Notes: a model not told the origin generated them from the letters alone. A DNA stretch of 64,000 nt from Lewinellaceae bacterium (GCA_020636275.1 JACJYD010000001.1:186001-250000), one strand, 5' to 3'. Counted from the first letter of the stretch, positions 44,655-54,157 are shown. Program-made: numbers and translations.

Positions 44655-45098
44655 TTAAAAATTGAAGGGTTCGGGTTTTTGCGCTTCATGCGGATGCTCC
44701 GTGCCTGCATATACGTGCAATTTGCGGAACATGTGGCGACCAAGGGTGTTCTTGGGAAGCATGCCCCGAACCGCGTTCTCGATGATCGCATGCGGCTTTT
44801 TGGCCAGTAGCATACGCGGGGTGGCACTCTTCTGCCCACCGGGATAACCCGAGTAGCGCAGATACTCCTTTTGATCGAATTTACGACCCGTAAAGCGGAC
44901 CTTGTCCGCATTGATCACGATCACGTGATCGCCGCAATCTACGTGCGGTGTGAAGGAAGGCTTGTGCTTGCCACGAAGCACATGGGCGATCCTCGAGCAC
45001 AAACGTCCCACGACCTCTCCATCGGCATCGATGACATACCACTTGCGCTCTACTTCTTCGTTTTTCGCTGAAAGCGTTTTGAAACTTAGCGTATCCAC
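44655..45098 (-). CDS. rplM: 50S ribosomal protein L13
   Basis: A 147-residue protein with WYVIDADGEVVGRLCSRIAHVLRGKHKPSFTPH, RFTGRKFDQKEYLRYSGYPGG and GMLPKNTLGR. The start is taken as GTG at 45098, giving MDTLSFKTLSAKNEEVERKWYV, which matches the Bacteroidota L13 N terminus. The longer frame to 45227 would include the leader hairpin and a non-conserved region. It heads the rplM-rpsI-rpsB-tsf operon. Confidence 0.95.
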   Translation of the reverse strand: MDTLSFKTLSAKNEEVERKWYVIDADGEVVGRLCSRIAHVLRGKHKPSFTPHVDCGDHVIVINADKVRFTGRKFDQKEYLRYSGYPGGQKSATPRMLLAKKPHAIIENAVRGMLPKNTLGRHMFRKLHVYAGTEHPHEAQKPEPFNF

Positions 45099-45119
45099 TG
45101 ATTGTCTTTTTAAGAATTT

Positions 45120-45161
45120 GAATTGCAAGGGGAAAACCGCCGGGTTCTCCCCTTGCAATTC
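45120..45161 (-). promoter_or_regulatory. L13 mRNA leader stem-loop
   Basis: GAATTGCAAGGGGA (45120-45133) and TCCCCTTGCAATTC (45148-45161) are perfect 14-bp arms, extended by AACC/GGTT after one mismatch, around a four-base loop GCCG. It lies in the predicted 5' leader, 22 bases before the GTG. L13 mRNA leaders are known autoregulatory sites in other bacteria; whether this one binds L13 is inference. Confidence 0.6.
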
Positions 45162-45196
45162 CTGAATATTTTTTCCTGCTTCGCTGAAAGCGGATG

Positions 45197-45227
45197 CAAA
45201 GGTATGCGATTGGGTTTCAATAAACAA
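45197..45227 (-). promoter_or_regulatory. Bacteroidota promoter (TTG-N20-TACCTTTG) for rplM-rpsI-rpsB-tsf
   Basis: On the minus strand TACCTTTG (45204-45197) is an exact -7 box and TTG (45227-45225) lies upstream with a 20-base spacer. Transcription would start near 45190, leaving a leader of about 90 bases that contains the hairpin at 45120-45161 before the GTG at 45098. Confidence 0.7.
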
Positions 45228-45418
45228 GCCTTTTGAGAAAAAAATATTGTACTTGAAACACCTAACTCACTGAAAAACAGTCAAAATTTCGCCTAACTTT
45301 TTTCAACACACCCCTTTCGCCGGACCAAATGGCGTCTTTTCGGCTCCTGAACCATTTCATTTGGCCTTTGTTTCAAGTGGTGGTGCATTAATCGTATCTT
45401 TATACCTTGCCACCTTTT

Positions 45419-46480
45419 ATGACCTATTTAATGGACAAACTGGAGAAAACGACTCCTGCCTCCCTGCCGGAAGATCCGACGGCGGCTTCCCGCAAGCGCG
45501 ACCATATCGAACTGGCGTTTCAATCGCAGGTTGACCGGACAGCATTGGATCAACGGTTTTACTACGAACCCATGCTGGCGGCACACCCTCAAGCCGGAAG
45601 CTGGGGCTTATTTAATTTCCTGGGAAAAAAATTGCGCCTCCCCCTTTGGGTCTCCAGTATGACCGGCGGTACGCAAATGGCCCACACCATCAATTTCAAC
45701 CTGGCCCGCGCCTGCCGCGAATTCGGTATGGGCATGGGCCTGGGGTCATGCCGCTCCTTGCTCAGCAGTGATGAAACCCTGGCGGATTTTGACGTTCGCC
45801 CCATCATCGGCGACGATCTGCCGCTCTATGCCAACCTGGGCATTGCCCAGATCGAACAGCTCTTTGAAAAGAACGAATTTTCCCGGGTCACGGACCTCGT
45901 CGATAAACTCCGGGCCGACGGATTGATCATCCACGTCAATCCCATGCAGGAATGGCTGCAGCCGGAAGGGGATGTGTTTCGCCATTCTCCCCTCGACACG
46001 ATCCGGAAGGTCCTGGATCGCGCCGCTTTCCCCGTAATCGTCAAAGAGGTCGGGCAGGGCTTCGGCCCGGAAAGCCTCCGCCAATTGCTCCAATTGCCCC
46101 TGGAAGCGATCGATTTTGCCGCGAACGGCGGCACCAACTTCGCCAAACTGGAGCTATTGCGCAGCGACCCCGCGAAGCTGGAATTATTCCAACAATTGGC
46201 GCTCGTCGGCCACAGTGCAGAAGAAATGGTGCAGTTTACCAATCAACTTGTCGAAGAACTGGGTAATGCCGTACTTTGCCGGCAAATTATTATTTCCGGA
46301 GGTATTCGCCATTTCCTGGATGGCTATTACCTGATCAACAAGATCCAAGTGCCGGCCATTTACGGGCAGGCTTCCGGTTTCCTGCAACACGCGCAGGGCG
46401 ACTATGAAGAGCTGCAAGCCTACATTTCCCTTCAAGTCAAGGGCCTGGAATTGGCAAAAAACTATTTGAGAGTCCGTTAA
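45419..46480 (+). CDS. fni: Type 2 isopentenyl-diphosphate delta-isomerase
   Basis: A 353-residue FMN- and NADPH-dependent enzyme that interconverts IPP and DMAPP. Seen are RKRDHIELAF at the N terminus, LPLWVSSMTGGTQ, GMGLGSCRSLL, LIIHVNPMQEWLQPEGD and VIVKEVGQGFG, with IDFAANGGTNFAKLE in the FMN-phosphate region. It begins the isoprenoid cluster with mvaA and the GHMP kinase, consistent with the mevalonate route in this lineage. ATG at 45419 is used; TTG at 45407 is possible. TATCTTTA (45395-45402), one base off the consensus, sits just upstream. Confidence 0.92.
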   Translation: MTYLMDKLEKTTPASLPEDPTAASRKRDHIELAFQSQVDRTALDQRFYYEPMLAAHPQAGSWGLFNFLGKKLRLPLWVSSMTGGTQMAHTINFNLARACREFGMGMGLGSCRSLLSSDETLADFDVRPIIGDDLPLYANLGIAQIEQLFEKNEFSRVTDLVDKLRADGLIIHVNPMQEWLQPEGDVFRHSPLDTIRKVLDRAAFPVIVKEVGQGFGPESLRQLLQLPLEAIDFAANGGTNFAKLELLRSDPAKLELFQQLALVGHSAEEMVQFTNQLVEELGNAVLCRQIIISGGIRHFLDGYYLINKIQVPAIYGQASGFLQHAQGDYEELQAYISLQVKGLELAKNYLRVR

Positions 46481-46499
46481 TTTTTAAATACCCAGGGCC

Positions 46500-47843
46500 A
46501 TGCACGAAAAAAATTTGATCGCTGGATTTTCCAAATGGCCAAAGTCCAAAAAGATCCAATGGCTGGTGGAAACCTATGCCGCCCATCCGGAGGAGACCTC
46601 CCGGGACCTGGCCGGTTTTTGGCATCCCAATAAGGAATTGCAGCGGATCATCGACGGGTTCAGCGAAAATACCATTAGCAATTATGCCCTCCCCTATGGG
46701 ATCGCCCCCAACTTCCTGATTGACGGCCGCTATTTCGCTGTTCCCATGGTCATAGAAGAGAGTTCCGTGGTGGCTGCAGCCTCCAGCGCCGCCAAGTTTT
46801 GGGCCGATCGAGGCGGTTTCCACACCCGGATCATCGATACCCGGAAGGTCGGACAAGTCCATTTCTTTTGGAACGGCGATTTTAAATTACTCCAGGAACA
46901 TCACGACGAACTGGAGAAGAGCCTCCTTCAGACGGTCGGCCCCCTGACGGTCAACATGCGAAAGCGGGGCGGGGGTATCCTCGATCTGAAATTGCTCGAC
47001 CTATCCGACCTGGAACCGGGCTACCGCCAGTTGCGGGTCTCGTTTGAAACCTGTGACAGCATGGGCGCCAATTTTATCAATTCCGTGCTGGAAGCCTTTG
47101 CCGAAGGCCTCCAGTTGTTTATCGCCCAACACCCGGCCCTCTCAGAAAACCCCCATGAAGTGGATGTCCTCATGGCCATCCTCTCCAACTATACGCCCGA
47201 ATGCCTTGTGGAAGTCTGGGTCGAATGCCCCGAGGAAGAGCTCGGTGGATTTGCCGGGCGCTTTGCCCAGGCGGTGCGAATCGCCGAGATCGACCCATAC
47301 CGCGCAACGACCCACAACAAAGGCATTTTTAACGGGATAGACGCCGTCGTGCTGGCTTCCGGCAATGACTTCAGGGCCATCGAAGCCTGCGGCCATGCCT
47401 ATGCTGCCCGCGACGGACAATACCGCAGCCTGAGCAAATGCACGGTCGAGAATGGGCTATTCCGGTTTTCATTGGAAATACCCCTGGCGCTGGGCACAGT
47501 AGGTGGGCTGACCAAGCTCCATCCGCTTGCCAAACGCACTCTTGAACTGCTCGGCAACCCCAGTGCCCGGGAATTGATGTCGATCGTGGCATCTGTGGGA
47601 CTGGCACAGAACTTTGCCGCCATACGCTCCCTGATCACGACGGGCATTCAACGAGGCCATATGAAGTTGCACCTGTTGAATATCCTCAACCACCTGGGCG
47701 CTTCCGAAGCGGAGATCACTGCCGCGCAAACCTATTTTGATGGTAAAACTGTTTCACATTCAGCAGTGCAACATTTTCTGAACGGTTGGCGCGAAGCAAC
47801 ACAAGTGTCGCAAGGCGTTTTGATGGCAGTGAAGAAAGGATAA
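46500..47843 (+). CDS. mvaA: Hydroxymethylglutaryl-CoA reductase, class II-like
   Basis: A 447-residue reductase that converts HMG-CoA to mevalonate. The family motifs ENTISNYALPYGIAPNFLIDG (with the active-site glutamate), VPMVIEESSVVAAASSAAKFW, SMGANFINSVLEA and a C-terminal segment HLGASEAEIT are present, and the length fits class II enzymes. It follows fni by 19 bases. Its TAA stop is followed in the same frame by the GHMP kinase coding sequence. Confidence 0.92.
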   Translation: MHEKNLIAGFSKWPKSKKIQWLVETYAAHPEETSRDLAGFWHPNKELQRIIDGFSENTISNYALPYGIAPNFLIDGRYFAVPMVIEESSVVAAASSAAKFWADRGGFHTRIIDTRKVGQVHFFWNGDFKLLQEHHDELEKSLLQTVGPLTVNMRKRGGGILDLKLLDLSDLEPGYRQLRVSFETCDSMGANFINSVLEAFAEGLQLFIAQHPALSENPHEVDVLMAILSNYTPECLVEVWVECPEEELGGFAGRFAQAVRIAEIDPYRATTHNKGIFNGIDAVVLASGNDFRAIEACGHAYAARDGQYRSLSKCTVENGLFRFSLEIPLALGTVGGLTKLHPLAKRTLELLGNPSARELMSIVASVGLAQNFAAIRSLITTGIQRGHMKLHLLNILNHLGASEAEITAAQTYFDGKTVSHSAVQHFLNGWREATQVSQGVLMAVKKG

Positions 47844-47864
47844 ACCGATTTAAATAAAAACTAT

Positions 47865-48791
47865 ATCGAATCCTACACGCGGGCAAATGGAAAACTACTC
47901 CTCTCCGGCGAATACCTGGTGCTGGATGGGGCTCTGGCGCTGGCGCTTCCGACCGTGCCAGGGCAGACCATGCGCATTACGGAGGAAGGGGTCGAAGGTC
48001 TGTTGCGCTGGATAAGCCTGGATGTGGACTTCAAACCCTGGTTCGAAGGCGATTTTGAACTCCCCGGCCTGGCGTATATCCAGGGAACCAATCAGGAAGT
48101 GGGCCAGCGCATCCAGCAGATACTGGAGGCTATCTGTACCCTCTCACCCACTTTTTTGCTCAACCAAACCTGCCTGACCGTAGAGACCCGCCTGGAATTT
48201 CCCCGCTTGTGGGGCCTGGGGTCCAGTTCGACCCTGATCGCTCTCGTGGCTGAATGGGGTGGCGTGAATCCCTATAAACTCCTGAAAAGCACGTTCGGCG
48301 GCTCCGGATACGATATTGCCGCAGCTATACAGCCCGGACCTTTTACCTACCGGACGGGCAATCCACCCCAGGTGATGCCTGTGCGTTTTGCCCCCCCGTT
48401 CCTGGATCAGCTCTATTTTGTCTATCTAGGCCAGAAACAGGACAGCCGCGAAGGGATCACCCGCTACCGGGAGCGGCAACCCGTGCCGGAAACCCTCATC
48501 GACCAGGTTTCCGCAATTACCAGATCTTTCCTGAATTGCCAAGACCTGGCCGATTTTGAAAAACTGATCCGCGAACACGAAGAACTGGTGGGCAATTTGC
48601 TCGACCTTCCCCGTGCCCGCGATCCCTTGTTTCGGGATTTTTGGGGTGAAATAAAGTCCCTGGGCGCCTGGGGCGGCGATTTTGTGCTGGCCACCAGTGA
48701 TCGCCCAGCGTTAGAAACCCAGGGCTATTTCAACGAAAAGGGCTTTTCCGTGTTTTTACCTTATCAAAAGCTCATTTTAAATGACGGATAA
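47865..48791 (+). CDS. GYDIA-family GHMP kinase, start codon unclear
   Basis: A GHMP-superfamily small-molecule kinase of the type found next to mevalonate genes in Bacteroidota. The conserved N terminus reads SYTRANGKLLLSGEYLVLDG, then the ATP loop LWGLGSSSTLIALVAEW, and the family-naming GGSGYDIAAAIQ. It is likely a mevalonate-pathway kinase. The N-terminal motif lies upstream of the first canonical start in frame (GTG at 47919), and between the mvaA stop (47841-47843) and 47919 there is no ATG, GTG or TTG in frame. I therefore place the start tentatively at the ATC at 47865. The frame is the same as that of mvaA and would be joined to it but for the TAA. Confidence 0.75.
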   Translation: MESYTRANGKLLLSGEYLVLDGALALALPTVPGQTMRITEEGVEGLLRWISLDVDFKPWFEGDFELPGLAYIQGTNQEVGQRIQQILEAICTLSPTFLLNQTCLTVETRLEFPRLWGLGSSSTLIALVAEWGGVNPYKLLKSTFGGSGYDIAAAIQPGPFTYRTGNPPQVMPVRFAPPFLDQLYFVYLGQKQDSREGITRYRERQPVPETLIDQVSAITRSFLNCQDLADFEKLIREHEELVGNLLDLPRARDPLFRDFWGEIKSLGAWGGDFVLATSDRPALETQGYFNEKGFSVFLPYQKLILNDG

Positions 48792-48796
48792 GTGTT

Positions 48797-48846
48797 ATTA
48801 TGAACAATAGCGACCCCAGGTCGCTATTGTTCATAATATGTTTTTA
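48797..48846 (+). terminator. Intrinsic terminator after the isoprenoid cluster
   Basis: Arms 48797-48815 (ATTATGAACAATAGCGACC) and 48819-48837 are perfect 19-bp complements with a CCA loop, followed by ATGTTTTTAG. It ends the fni-mvaA-GHMP transcript, five bases after the stop. Confidence 0.8.
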
Positions 48847-48910
48847 GTAAAATAAAATGGAATAGCCTGCGCCTCAAGGCCCGTACTGCTCCATTTCACA
48901 ATGTTATTTT

Positions 48911-49636
48911 ATGCCTGTAAAATGGTATGACGGTACTGTAATCCGGATCGAAGACCAAACCCCGACCACCAAACGGTTTTGGGTAGAGATCCCCGAAGTG
49001 GATACTTTTGACTTCAAAGCCGGTCAGTTTGTGACCATGGATCTGCCCGTACACGAAAAACGCCTGCACCGCTGGCGCAGCTACTCCATCGCCAATGCGC
49101 CGGAGGGCGGGAATGTGCTGGAATTCTGTATCGTCTTGCTGGAAGGAGGGCTGGCTACCCGCTATTTTTTCGAAGAAGTAAAAGTGGGGACGCATTTGCG
49201 CTTTAAAGGACCCGACGGCACCTTCACCCTTCCGGAGAACCTGGACCGTGAAATGATACTGGTCTGCACGGGAACCGGAATTGCGCCCTTCCGGAGCATG
49301 TTGTTAGACCTCCGCAACCGCAAACTTCCTTTCAATAGCATTCACCTGATCTTCGGCACCCGCTACCGGGATGGCATCCTTTACCGGGAGGAATTCGAAG
49401 CCTTTAAAAAAGAATGGCCCAACTTCAAATACGACATCGCCCTGTCTCGTGATTCGGATTGGGCGGGGTATAAGGGGTATGTCCATCAAATCTACCAGGA
49501 AAAATACGCCGAACCCGATCCCAACCGCCATTTTTTCCTCTGCGGCTGGAGCAACATGATCGACGATGCCGTTGCCAATCTCATTGTCAGGATGGGGTAC
49601 GACAAATCCCAGATCCATTACGAGTTATACGGCTAA
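48911..49636 (+). CDS. fpr: Ferredoxin--NADP(+) reductase family protein
   Basis: A 241-residue FAD flavoenzyme that moves electrons between NADPH and ferredoxin or flavodoxin. The FAD-binding RWRSYSIANAPEGG and the NADP-binding CTGTGIAPFRSM and FFLCGWSNMIDDA are present; there is no iron-sulfur domain. It is short, like the Fpr type. It is alone between two terminators/gene ends, and its last bases overlap the convergent oxoprolinase stop by four bases. Confidence 0.85.
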   Translation: MPVKWYDGTVIRIEDQTPTTKRFWVEIPEVDTFDFKAGQFVTMDLPVHEKRLHRWRSYSIANAPEGGNVLEFCIVLLEGGLATRYFFEEVKVGTHLRFKGPDGTFTLPENLDREMILVCTGTGIAPFRSMLLDLRNRKLPFNSIHLIFGTRYRDGILYREEFEAFKKEWPNFKYDIALSRDSDWAGYKGYVHQIYQEKYAEPDPNRHFFLCGWSNMIDDAVANLIVRMGYDKSQIHYELYG

Positions 49637-52600
49637 CCCCAACCTCCTCCCCCCGGTGTTTCGATCACCAGGCGGTCTCCGGCATCGAGATCGCGGCTGT
49701 CGATGCCATTGAGCGGTTCTTCCCGGCCGTTTTTCCGGATGAGATATTGGGCGCCCCGTTTTCCTGCCTGTCCTCCTTCCTTGCCATAGGGCGCCTCTAC
49801 GCGATGCTGGCTGAGCAGGGTCATTTCCACTTTTTCCAAAAACTCCAATTCACGGATAATGCCGTCTCCGCCCTGCCATTTCCCAAGGCCTCCGGAACCG
49901 TGCCGGATGGCAAAGCGATGCAATCGCACCGGATAGCGGTATTCCAGGATCTCCGGGTCGGTAATCCGGGTGTTGGTCATATGCTGATGCACGCCCGAGC
50001 GCCCGTGGAATCCGGGGCCGGCGCCCACCCCACCGCCGATGGTTTCATAGTATCCAAAACGGGCGTTGCCGAAGAGGAAATTATTCATGGTGCCCTGACT
50101 GCAGGCGGCCAGATGCAGGGCTTTCAGCAGGGTGTCGGTGAGGCGCTGGCTCACCTCGGTATTTCCTCCGACCACCGCCGGGCATTGCTCCGGGTCGCTG
50201 GGAAAACGGGGGTTGAGGAAGGATTCCGGCAATTGCACGTCCACTTGCTCCAATAGCCCTTCGTTGAGCGCAACGGGGCGTTTGCACAATACCCGCAGCA
50301 CATAGAGCAAGGTGCTGTATACGATGGCCTTGTTGGCGTTCAGGTTGCCGGGGTGGACGGAGGAAGTGCCGGAGAAATCGAACAAGACCTGACCGTTCCG
50401 GATCTGCATGGAAACCTGGATCAGATGTCCGTCGTCCAGGTATTCCCGGGCCGTGACGGTCCGGTTGCCGAGTTGTTGGAACGCTTCCCGGGCTGCCGTT
50501 GCCGCCGATCCTTTGATCCGCTGCATATAGTAGGCCAGTTTTTCAACGCCCGACTCCCGGGCAAGGGCCTGCAGTTTCCGCTCGCCCGTTTTGAGGGCGG
50601 CCAGGGCGGCGTTCAGATCGGCGAGGTTTTCGGCGCGGGCGCGAGTGGGGTACGGTCCTTTGGTGAGTTTAGCCTCGACCGCATCCCATTGGGCGATGCC
50701 TGCCTTCACCAGGTACATCGGCTCGAAAACGACGCCTTCTTCCGCCAAATTGCGGGCGTCGGGGGGCATAGAACCCGGTCTTTTTCCCCCGATCTCGGCG
50801 TGGTGGGCCCGGTTAGCCACATACCCGATCCGCCTCCCTTCATCGTCAAAAACGGCGCCGATGAGGGTAATGTCGGGTAAATGCGAACCGCCGAACCCCG
50901 GGTGGTTGGTGATCGCCACGTCGCCCGGTCCAAGTGGGAGCGCAGCACAGACCGAACGGGTACAAATGCCCAGGCTGCCCAGGTGCACCGGAATGTGCGG
51001 AGCGTTGACGAGCAGATATCCTTCCGCATCGAGCAGTGCGCAGGAAAAATCCAGGCGTTCTTTGATATTTACGGAGAAAGAGGTGCGCTGCAATTGGGCG
51101 CCCATTTCTTCCGCTATAGCGGTGAAACGGTTAAAAAAAAGCTCGAGCTCGATGTGCTCTTTGAAGGTGCGTTCCTCTTTTTCCTGTTTATTTTTTCGAT
51201 GAAAGACCAGGTGCTGCTTGGGGCGCACTTCCAGTTCCCAACCGGGCGCGAGGTAGGCCGTAGCTTGGGGGTGAACTACTACCGAGGGCCCGGCAAACCA
51301 ACTTCCGCTCCGTAATTCCGGCCACCTTAAGACTGCCGGTGCAGCTTTGGTCCCTGTTTTTTCAGAAAATGGCCCCGGTGCTGTTCGCTCTCCGGAAAGC
51401 CGCTCGGTCGCCAGCACGTGAATCTTCTCGATCTCGATCCGGGCGTTTGCGGGGAAGTGGCCGAACAGATCGCGATAAGCTTTCTCAAAGATATCCGTCA
51501 GGTTGGCGTGGGATGACCAGGGCAGGTTGAGGGAATGGTCCTGTCCTTTGAGCCGCAGGTAGACCTGCCTGTCGCTGATCTCCACTTCCGTGGTAGGATT
51601 CAGGTCCGCCCGGACTAAACCGGCTGCTTTTTTTTCGAGTTGGGAAAAGGCGCGAGGCAACTGCCCTTCCCCTTCGTCGAGCGACTGGAGGATCTGTTGT
51701 TCGGCCAGTCGTTGCACCGGCGCATGGCCGATGCCGAAAGCGCTGAGCAAACCGCTGTCAAAAGGCAGGATCACCGTGTCGATATGAAGCAATTCGGCGA
51801 TGGCGCAGGCGTGGAGCCCGCCGGCCCCTCCAAAGGCCAGGAGGGGATAATCGGAAGGGGCAAAACCCTTGGAGACGGATATTTTCCGGATGGCTTCGGC
51901 CATTTTTTCATTGGCTATCTGTTCCCATCCGTGCAGCAATTCCAAAGCTGAATACGTGGCGCCAGATCGCTCCCGGATCGATTCCCGGATCGCCTGCAAG
52001 GCCTGTTTTGCGGCATTCAGGTCGATGGGAATGCCCATAAGTTCAGGGTCGAGTTTTCCCAAAAGCAGGTTTACGTCAGTGAGGGTCAGGGGGCCGCCGG
52101 CCCCATAGCAGGCCGGGCCGGGATGGGCGCCGGCACTTTCAGGACCCACCGTTAGCCTGGAGCCGTCGAAGGCGCAGATCGACCCTCCGCCTGCTGCGAC
52201 CGTTTCGATGGCGAGTGCAGGACTGTGCAGGTGGGCCCCGCCGACCTGGATCTCGAACCGGTAGTCGTATTGCCCGTCGAAGCGAGCAGTATCGGTACTG
52301 GTGCCTCCCATGTCGAGGGTGAGCACTTTGGAGAAGCCCAGTTCCCGGGCTACCTGGGCAGCTCCTGCCAATCCCCCTGCGGGTCCGCTTAAAAGGCTGT
52401 CTTTGGCCTGGAAACGCTCCGCTCGCGCCAGTCCACCCGTACTCGACATGACGAAAAACGGAGCGCCGGGCTCCAGCCGCTCCCGGATGCCTTCCAGGTA
52501 TGAATGGAGCACGGGGTCCAGATAAGCGTTGACCAAAGCAGTATGGGTGCGTGGCAACAATTGGATGGCTGGCGCCAGTTCGTGGGAAAGGGAAATGTGA

Positions 52601-53334
52601 GTAATCCCTTTCTCCCGAAGGGCTTTTTCGATGGCTTTTTCGTGAACGGGGTTGCGGTAGCTGTGCAAGAGCGCCACGGCGTAGGACCGGTCCGGGGCCT
52701 GAACTTCCGGAAGGATCAGGGGTTCCAGTACCGATCCATCGGCGGCCAGGCGTTCCTGAACTTCCAGGACCTCGTCGTAAAGCAGTTCCGGTTCCGGGAT
52801 GTCGAGTTGAAAGAGGTCGGGGCGTTGCTGAGTGCCGATGCGGGTCAGGTCGGCAAAGCCCTTGGTCGTGAGCAGGGTCACTGTGGCGCCTTTCCGTTCC
52901 AGCAGGGCATTGGTACCGCGGGTAGTGCCCAGGCGAAGGTCGATCGGAGGGAGTTTTTCGTGCAAGGCGGTTTGGGTGGCGATGCGTGCCGCCAGGATCG
53001 GCGCTTCCTCGCCCGCACTGAATTCCACGGCCTGTGGCCCGAACATTTCGAGCTCTTCACCCAGTTCGACCCAGCCTTCCGAAAAATTGATCCTCTTGAC
53101 TTTTCCCAATTGGTGGTTTCCGGACAAAGTCCGGCAATGGTATCCCTCCAGGCGGGGAAGAGGATCGATCCAATGATGGGAAATAGCAAAACGTGCTGGG
53201 CCGGTCTTTTCCCCCAGCGTGGCGCGCAGGCAACCGGTGCTGAGCACTTTCAGTCTCGTCCATTGCCCTTGCGGACTTACGGCGATACAATCGGTGAAGG
53301 TGCCGCCGGTATCGATCCAGATCTTCCAGCGCAT
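49633..53334 (-). CDS. oplAH: 5-oxoprolinase (ATP-hydrolysing), HyuA-HyuB fusion
   Basis: A 1233-residue cytoplasmic enzyme that opens 5-oxoproline (pyroglutamate) to glutamate with ATP. The first 700 residues are the HyuA-type part (WIDTGGTFTDCIAVSP at the N terminus, LGTTRGTNALLER, VLTLDMGGTSTDTARFDG). The rest is HyuB-type (DIYLINHP-like VAITNHPGFGGSHLPDITL, GGGWG at the end). Eukaryotic oxoprolinase has the same fused order, while many bacteria use split OplA/OplB or hydantoinase genes. It starts one base after the murI stop on the same strand and is likely co-transcribed. Confidence 0.92.
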   Translation of the reverse strand: MRWKIWIDTGGTFTDCIAVSPQGQWTRLKVLSTGCLRATLGEKTGPARFAISHHWIDPLPRLEGYHCRTLSGNHQLGKVKRINFSEGWVELGEELEMFGPQAVEFSAGEEAPILAARIATQTALHEKLPPIDLRLGTTRGTNALLERKGATVTLLTTKGFADLTRIGTQQRPDLFQLDIPEPELLYDEVLEVQERLAADGSVLEPLILPEVQAPDRSYAVALLHSYRNPVHEKAIEKALREKGITHISLSHELAPAIQLLPRTHTALVNAYLDPVLHSYLEGIRERLEPGAPFFVMSSTGGLARAERFQAKDSLLSGPAGGLAGAAQVARELGFSKVLTLDMGGTSTDTARFDGQYDYRFEIQVGGAHLHSPALAIETVAAGGGSICAFDGSRLTVGPESAGAHPGPACYGAGGPLTLTDVNLLLGKLDPELMGIPIDLNAAKQALQAIRESIRERSGATYSALELLHGWEQIANEKMAEAIRKISVSKGFAPSDYPLLAFGGAGGLHACAIAELLHIDTVILPFDSGLLSAFGIGHAPVQRLAEQQILQSLDEGEGQLPRAFSQLEKKAAGLVRADLNPTTEVEISDRQVYLRLKGQDHSLNLPWSSHANLTDIFEKAYRDLFGHFPANARIEIEKIHVLATERLSGERTAPGPFSEKTGTKAAPAVLRWPELRSGSWFAGPSVVVHPQATAYLAPGWELEVRPKQHLVFHRKNKQEKEERTFKEHIELELFFNRFTAIAEEMGAQLQRTSFSVNIKERLDFSCALLDAEGYLLVNAPHIPVHLGSLGICTRSVCAALPLGPGDVAITNHPGFGGSHLPDITLIGAVFDDEGRRIGYVANRAHHAEIGGKRPGSMPPDARNLAEEGVVFEPMYLVKAGIAQWDAVEAKLTKGPYPTRARAENLADLNAALAALKTGERKLQALARESGVEKLAYYMQRIKGSAATAAREAFQQLGNRTVTAREYLDDGHLIQVSMQIRNGQVLFDFSGTSSVHPGNLNANKAIVYSTLLYVLRVLCKRPVALNEGLLEQVDVQLPESFLNPRFPSDPEQCPAVVGGNTEVSQRLTDTLLKALHLAACSQGTMNNFLFGNARFGYYETIGGGVGAGPGFHGRSGVHQHMTNTRITDPEILEYRYPVRLHRFAIRHGSGGLGKWQGGDGIIRELEFLEKVEMTLLSQHRVEAPYGKEGGQAGKRGAQYLIRKNGREEPLNGIDSRDLDAGDRLVIETPGGGGWG

Positions 53335-53335
53335 A

Positions 53336-54145
53336 TCACCAGATCGGACAATGTTCCAAATGCAACTCCTTCTGGTAAAACAGGCGGGTCGTCGATTCGA
53401 AAGAGGACGTATAATCGGAAACGAAAAAGCGATGGGCTTGTGGAGTGGTATTGCTGAGCAGGTTTTTGGAGCCCAGGCGCTGCTCCACGGCAGCGGTCAC
53501 CACATCGGTGGAGTCGTAGATATGGACCTTTCCACCAAAAAATTCTTCGATCTCGGAGCGGATGAGCGGGTAGTGCGTGCAAGCCAACAGCAGGGCATCG
53601 ATGCCTTGCAAGCTGGGATGGCTGAGGTAGCTGTGGAGCACAGCCTGGCTGATCTCGTTGTGCACGTAACCCTCTTCGATCATAGGCGCCAACAAGGGAG
53701 TAGGCAGGGAGGCGATCTCCAGATCGGGCTGGAGGGAATGGAGCTGGCGTTCATACATGCCCGATTGTACCGTGGCCTTGGTGGCGATGATGCCCACTTT
53801 GTGGTAGCCCTTTTTCGCAACGGCCTCTACCAAAGGGTCGACGACATTAACGAAAAGGGCTTGTCCGCGGAAGAAATCGACCAGCACGTGATAAGCTGCC
53901 GAGGAGGCAGAGTTGCAAGCCACCACGATCATTTTGCACTGTTGTTCGAGCAAGAACTTGGAAATGCGCAGGCTGTAATAGCGGATGGCGTCGGCCGATT
54001 TATCACCGTAGGGCAGGTGTGCCGTATCGCCGAAATAGATGATCTGTTCCCGGGGCAAAGCTTTCACGATCGCGTTGGCGACGGTGAGCCCGCCGATGCC
54101 GGAGTCGAAAATTCCGATGGGGCTGGAAGGGGAAATGCTTCGCAT
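53336..54145 (-). CDS. murI: Glutamate racemase
   Basis: A 269-residue cofactor-independent racemase that supplies D-glutamate for peptidoglycan. The two catalytic cysteines are C77 in VVACNSASS and the one in LLACTHYPLI (about residue 190), with FDSGIGGLTV near the N terminus and the loop YFGDTAHLPYGDKS. It is followed by oplAH, one base away, which fits a glutamate/pyroglutamate theme. Upstream is a hairpin at 54158-54200. Confidence 0.96.
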   Translation of the reverse strand: MRSISPSSPIGIFDSGIGGLTVANAIVKALPREQIIYFGDTAHLPYGDKSADAIRYYSLRISKFLLEQQCKMIVVACNSASSAAYHVLVDFFRGQALFVNVVDPLVEAVAKKGYHKVGIIATKATVQSGMYERQLHSLQPDLEIASLPTPLLAPMIEEGYVHNEISQAVLHSYLSHPSLQGIDALLLACTHYPLIRSEIEEFFGGKVHIYDSTDVVTAAVEQRLGSKNLLSNTTPQAHRFFVSDYTSSFESTTRLFYQKELHLEHCPIW

Positions 54146-54157
54146 TGGAGTGGAAAA

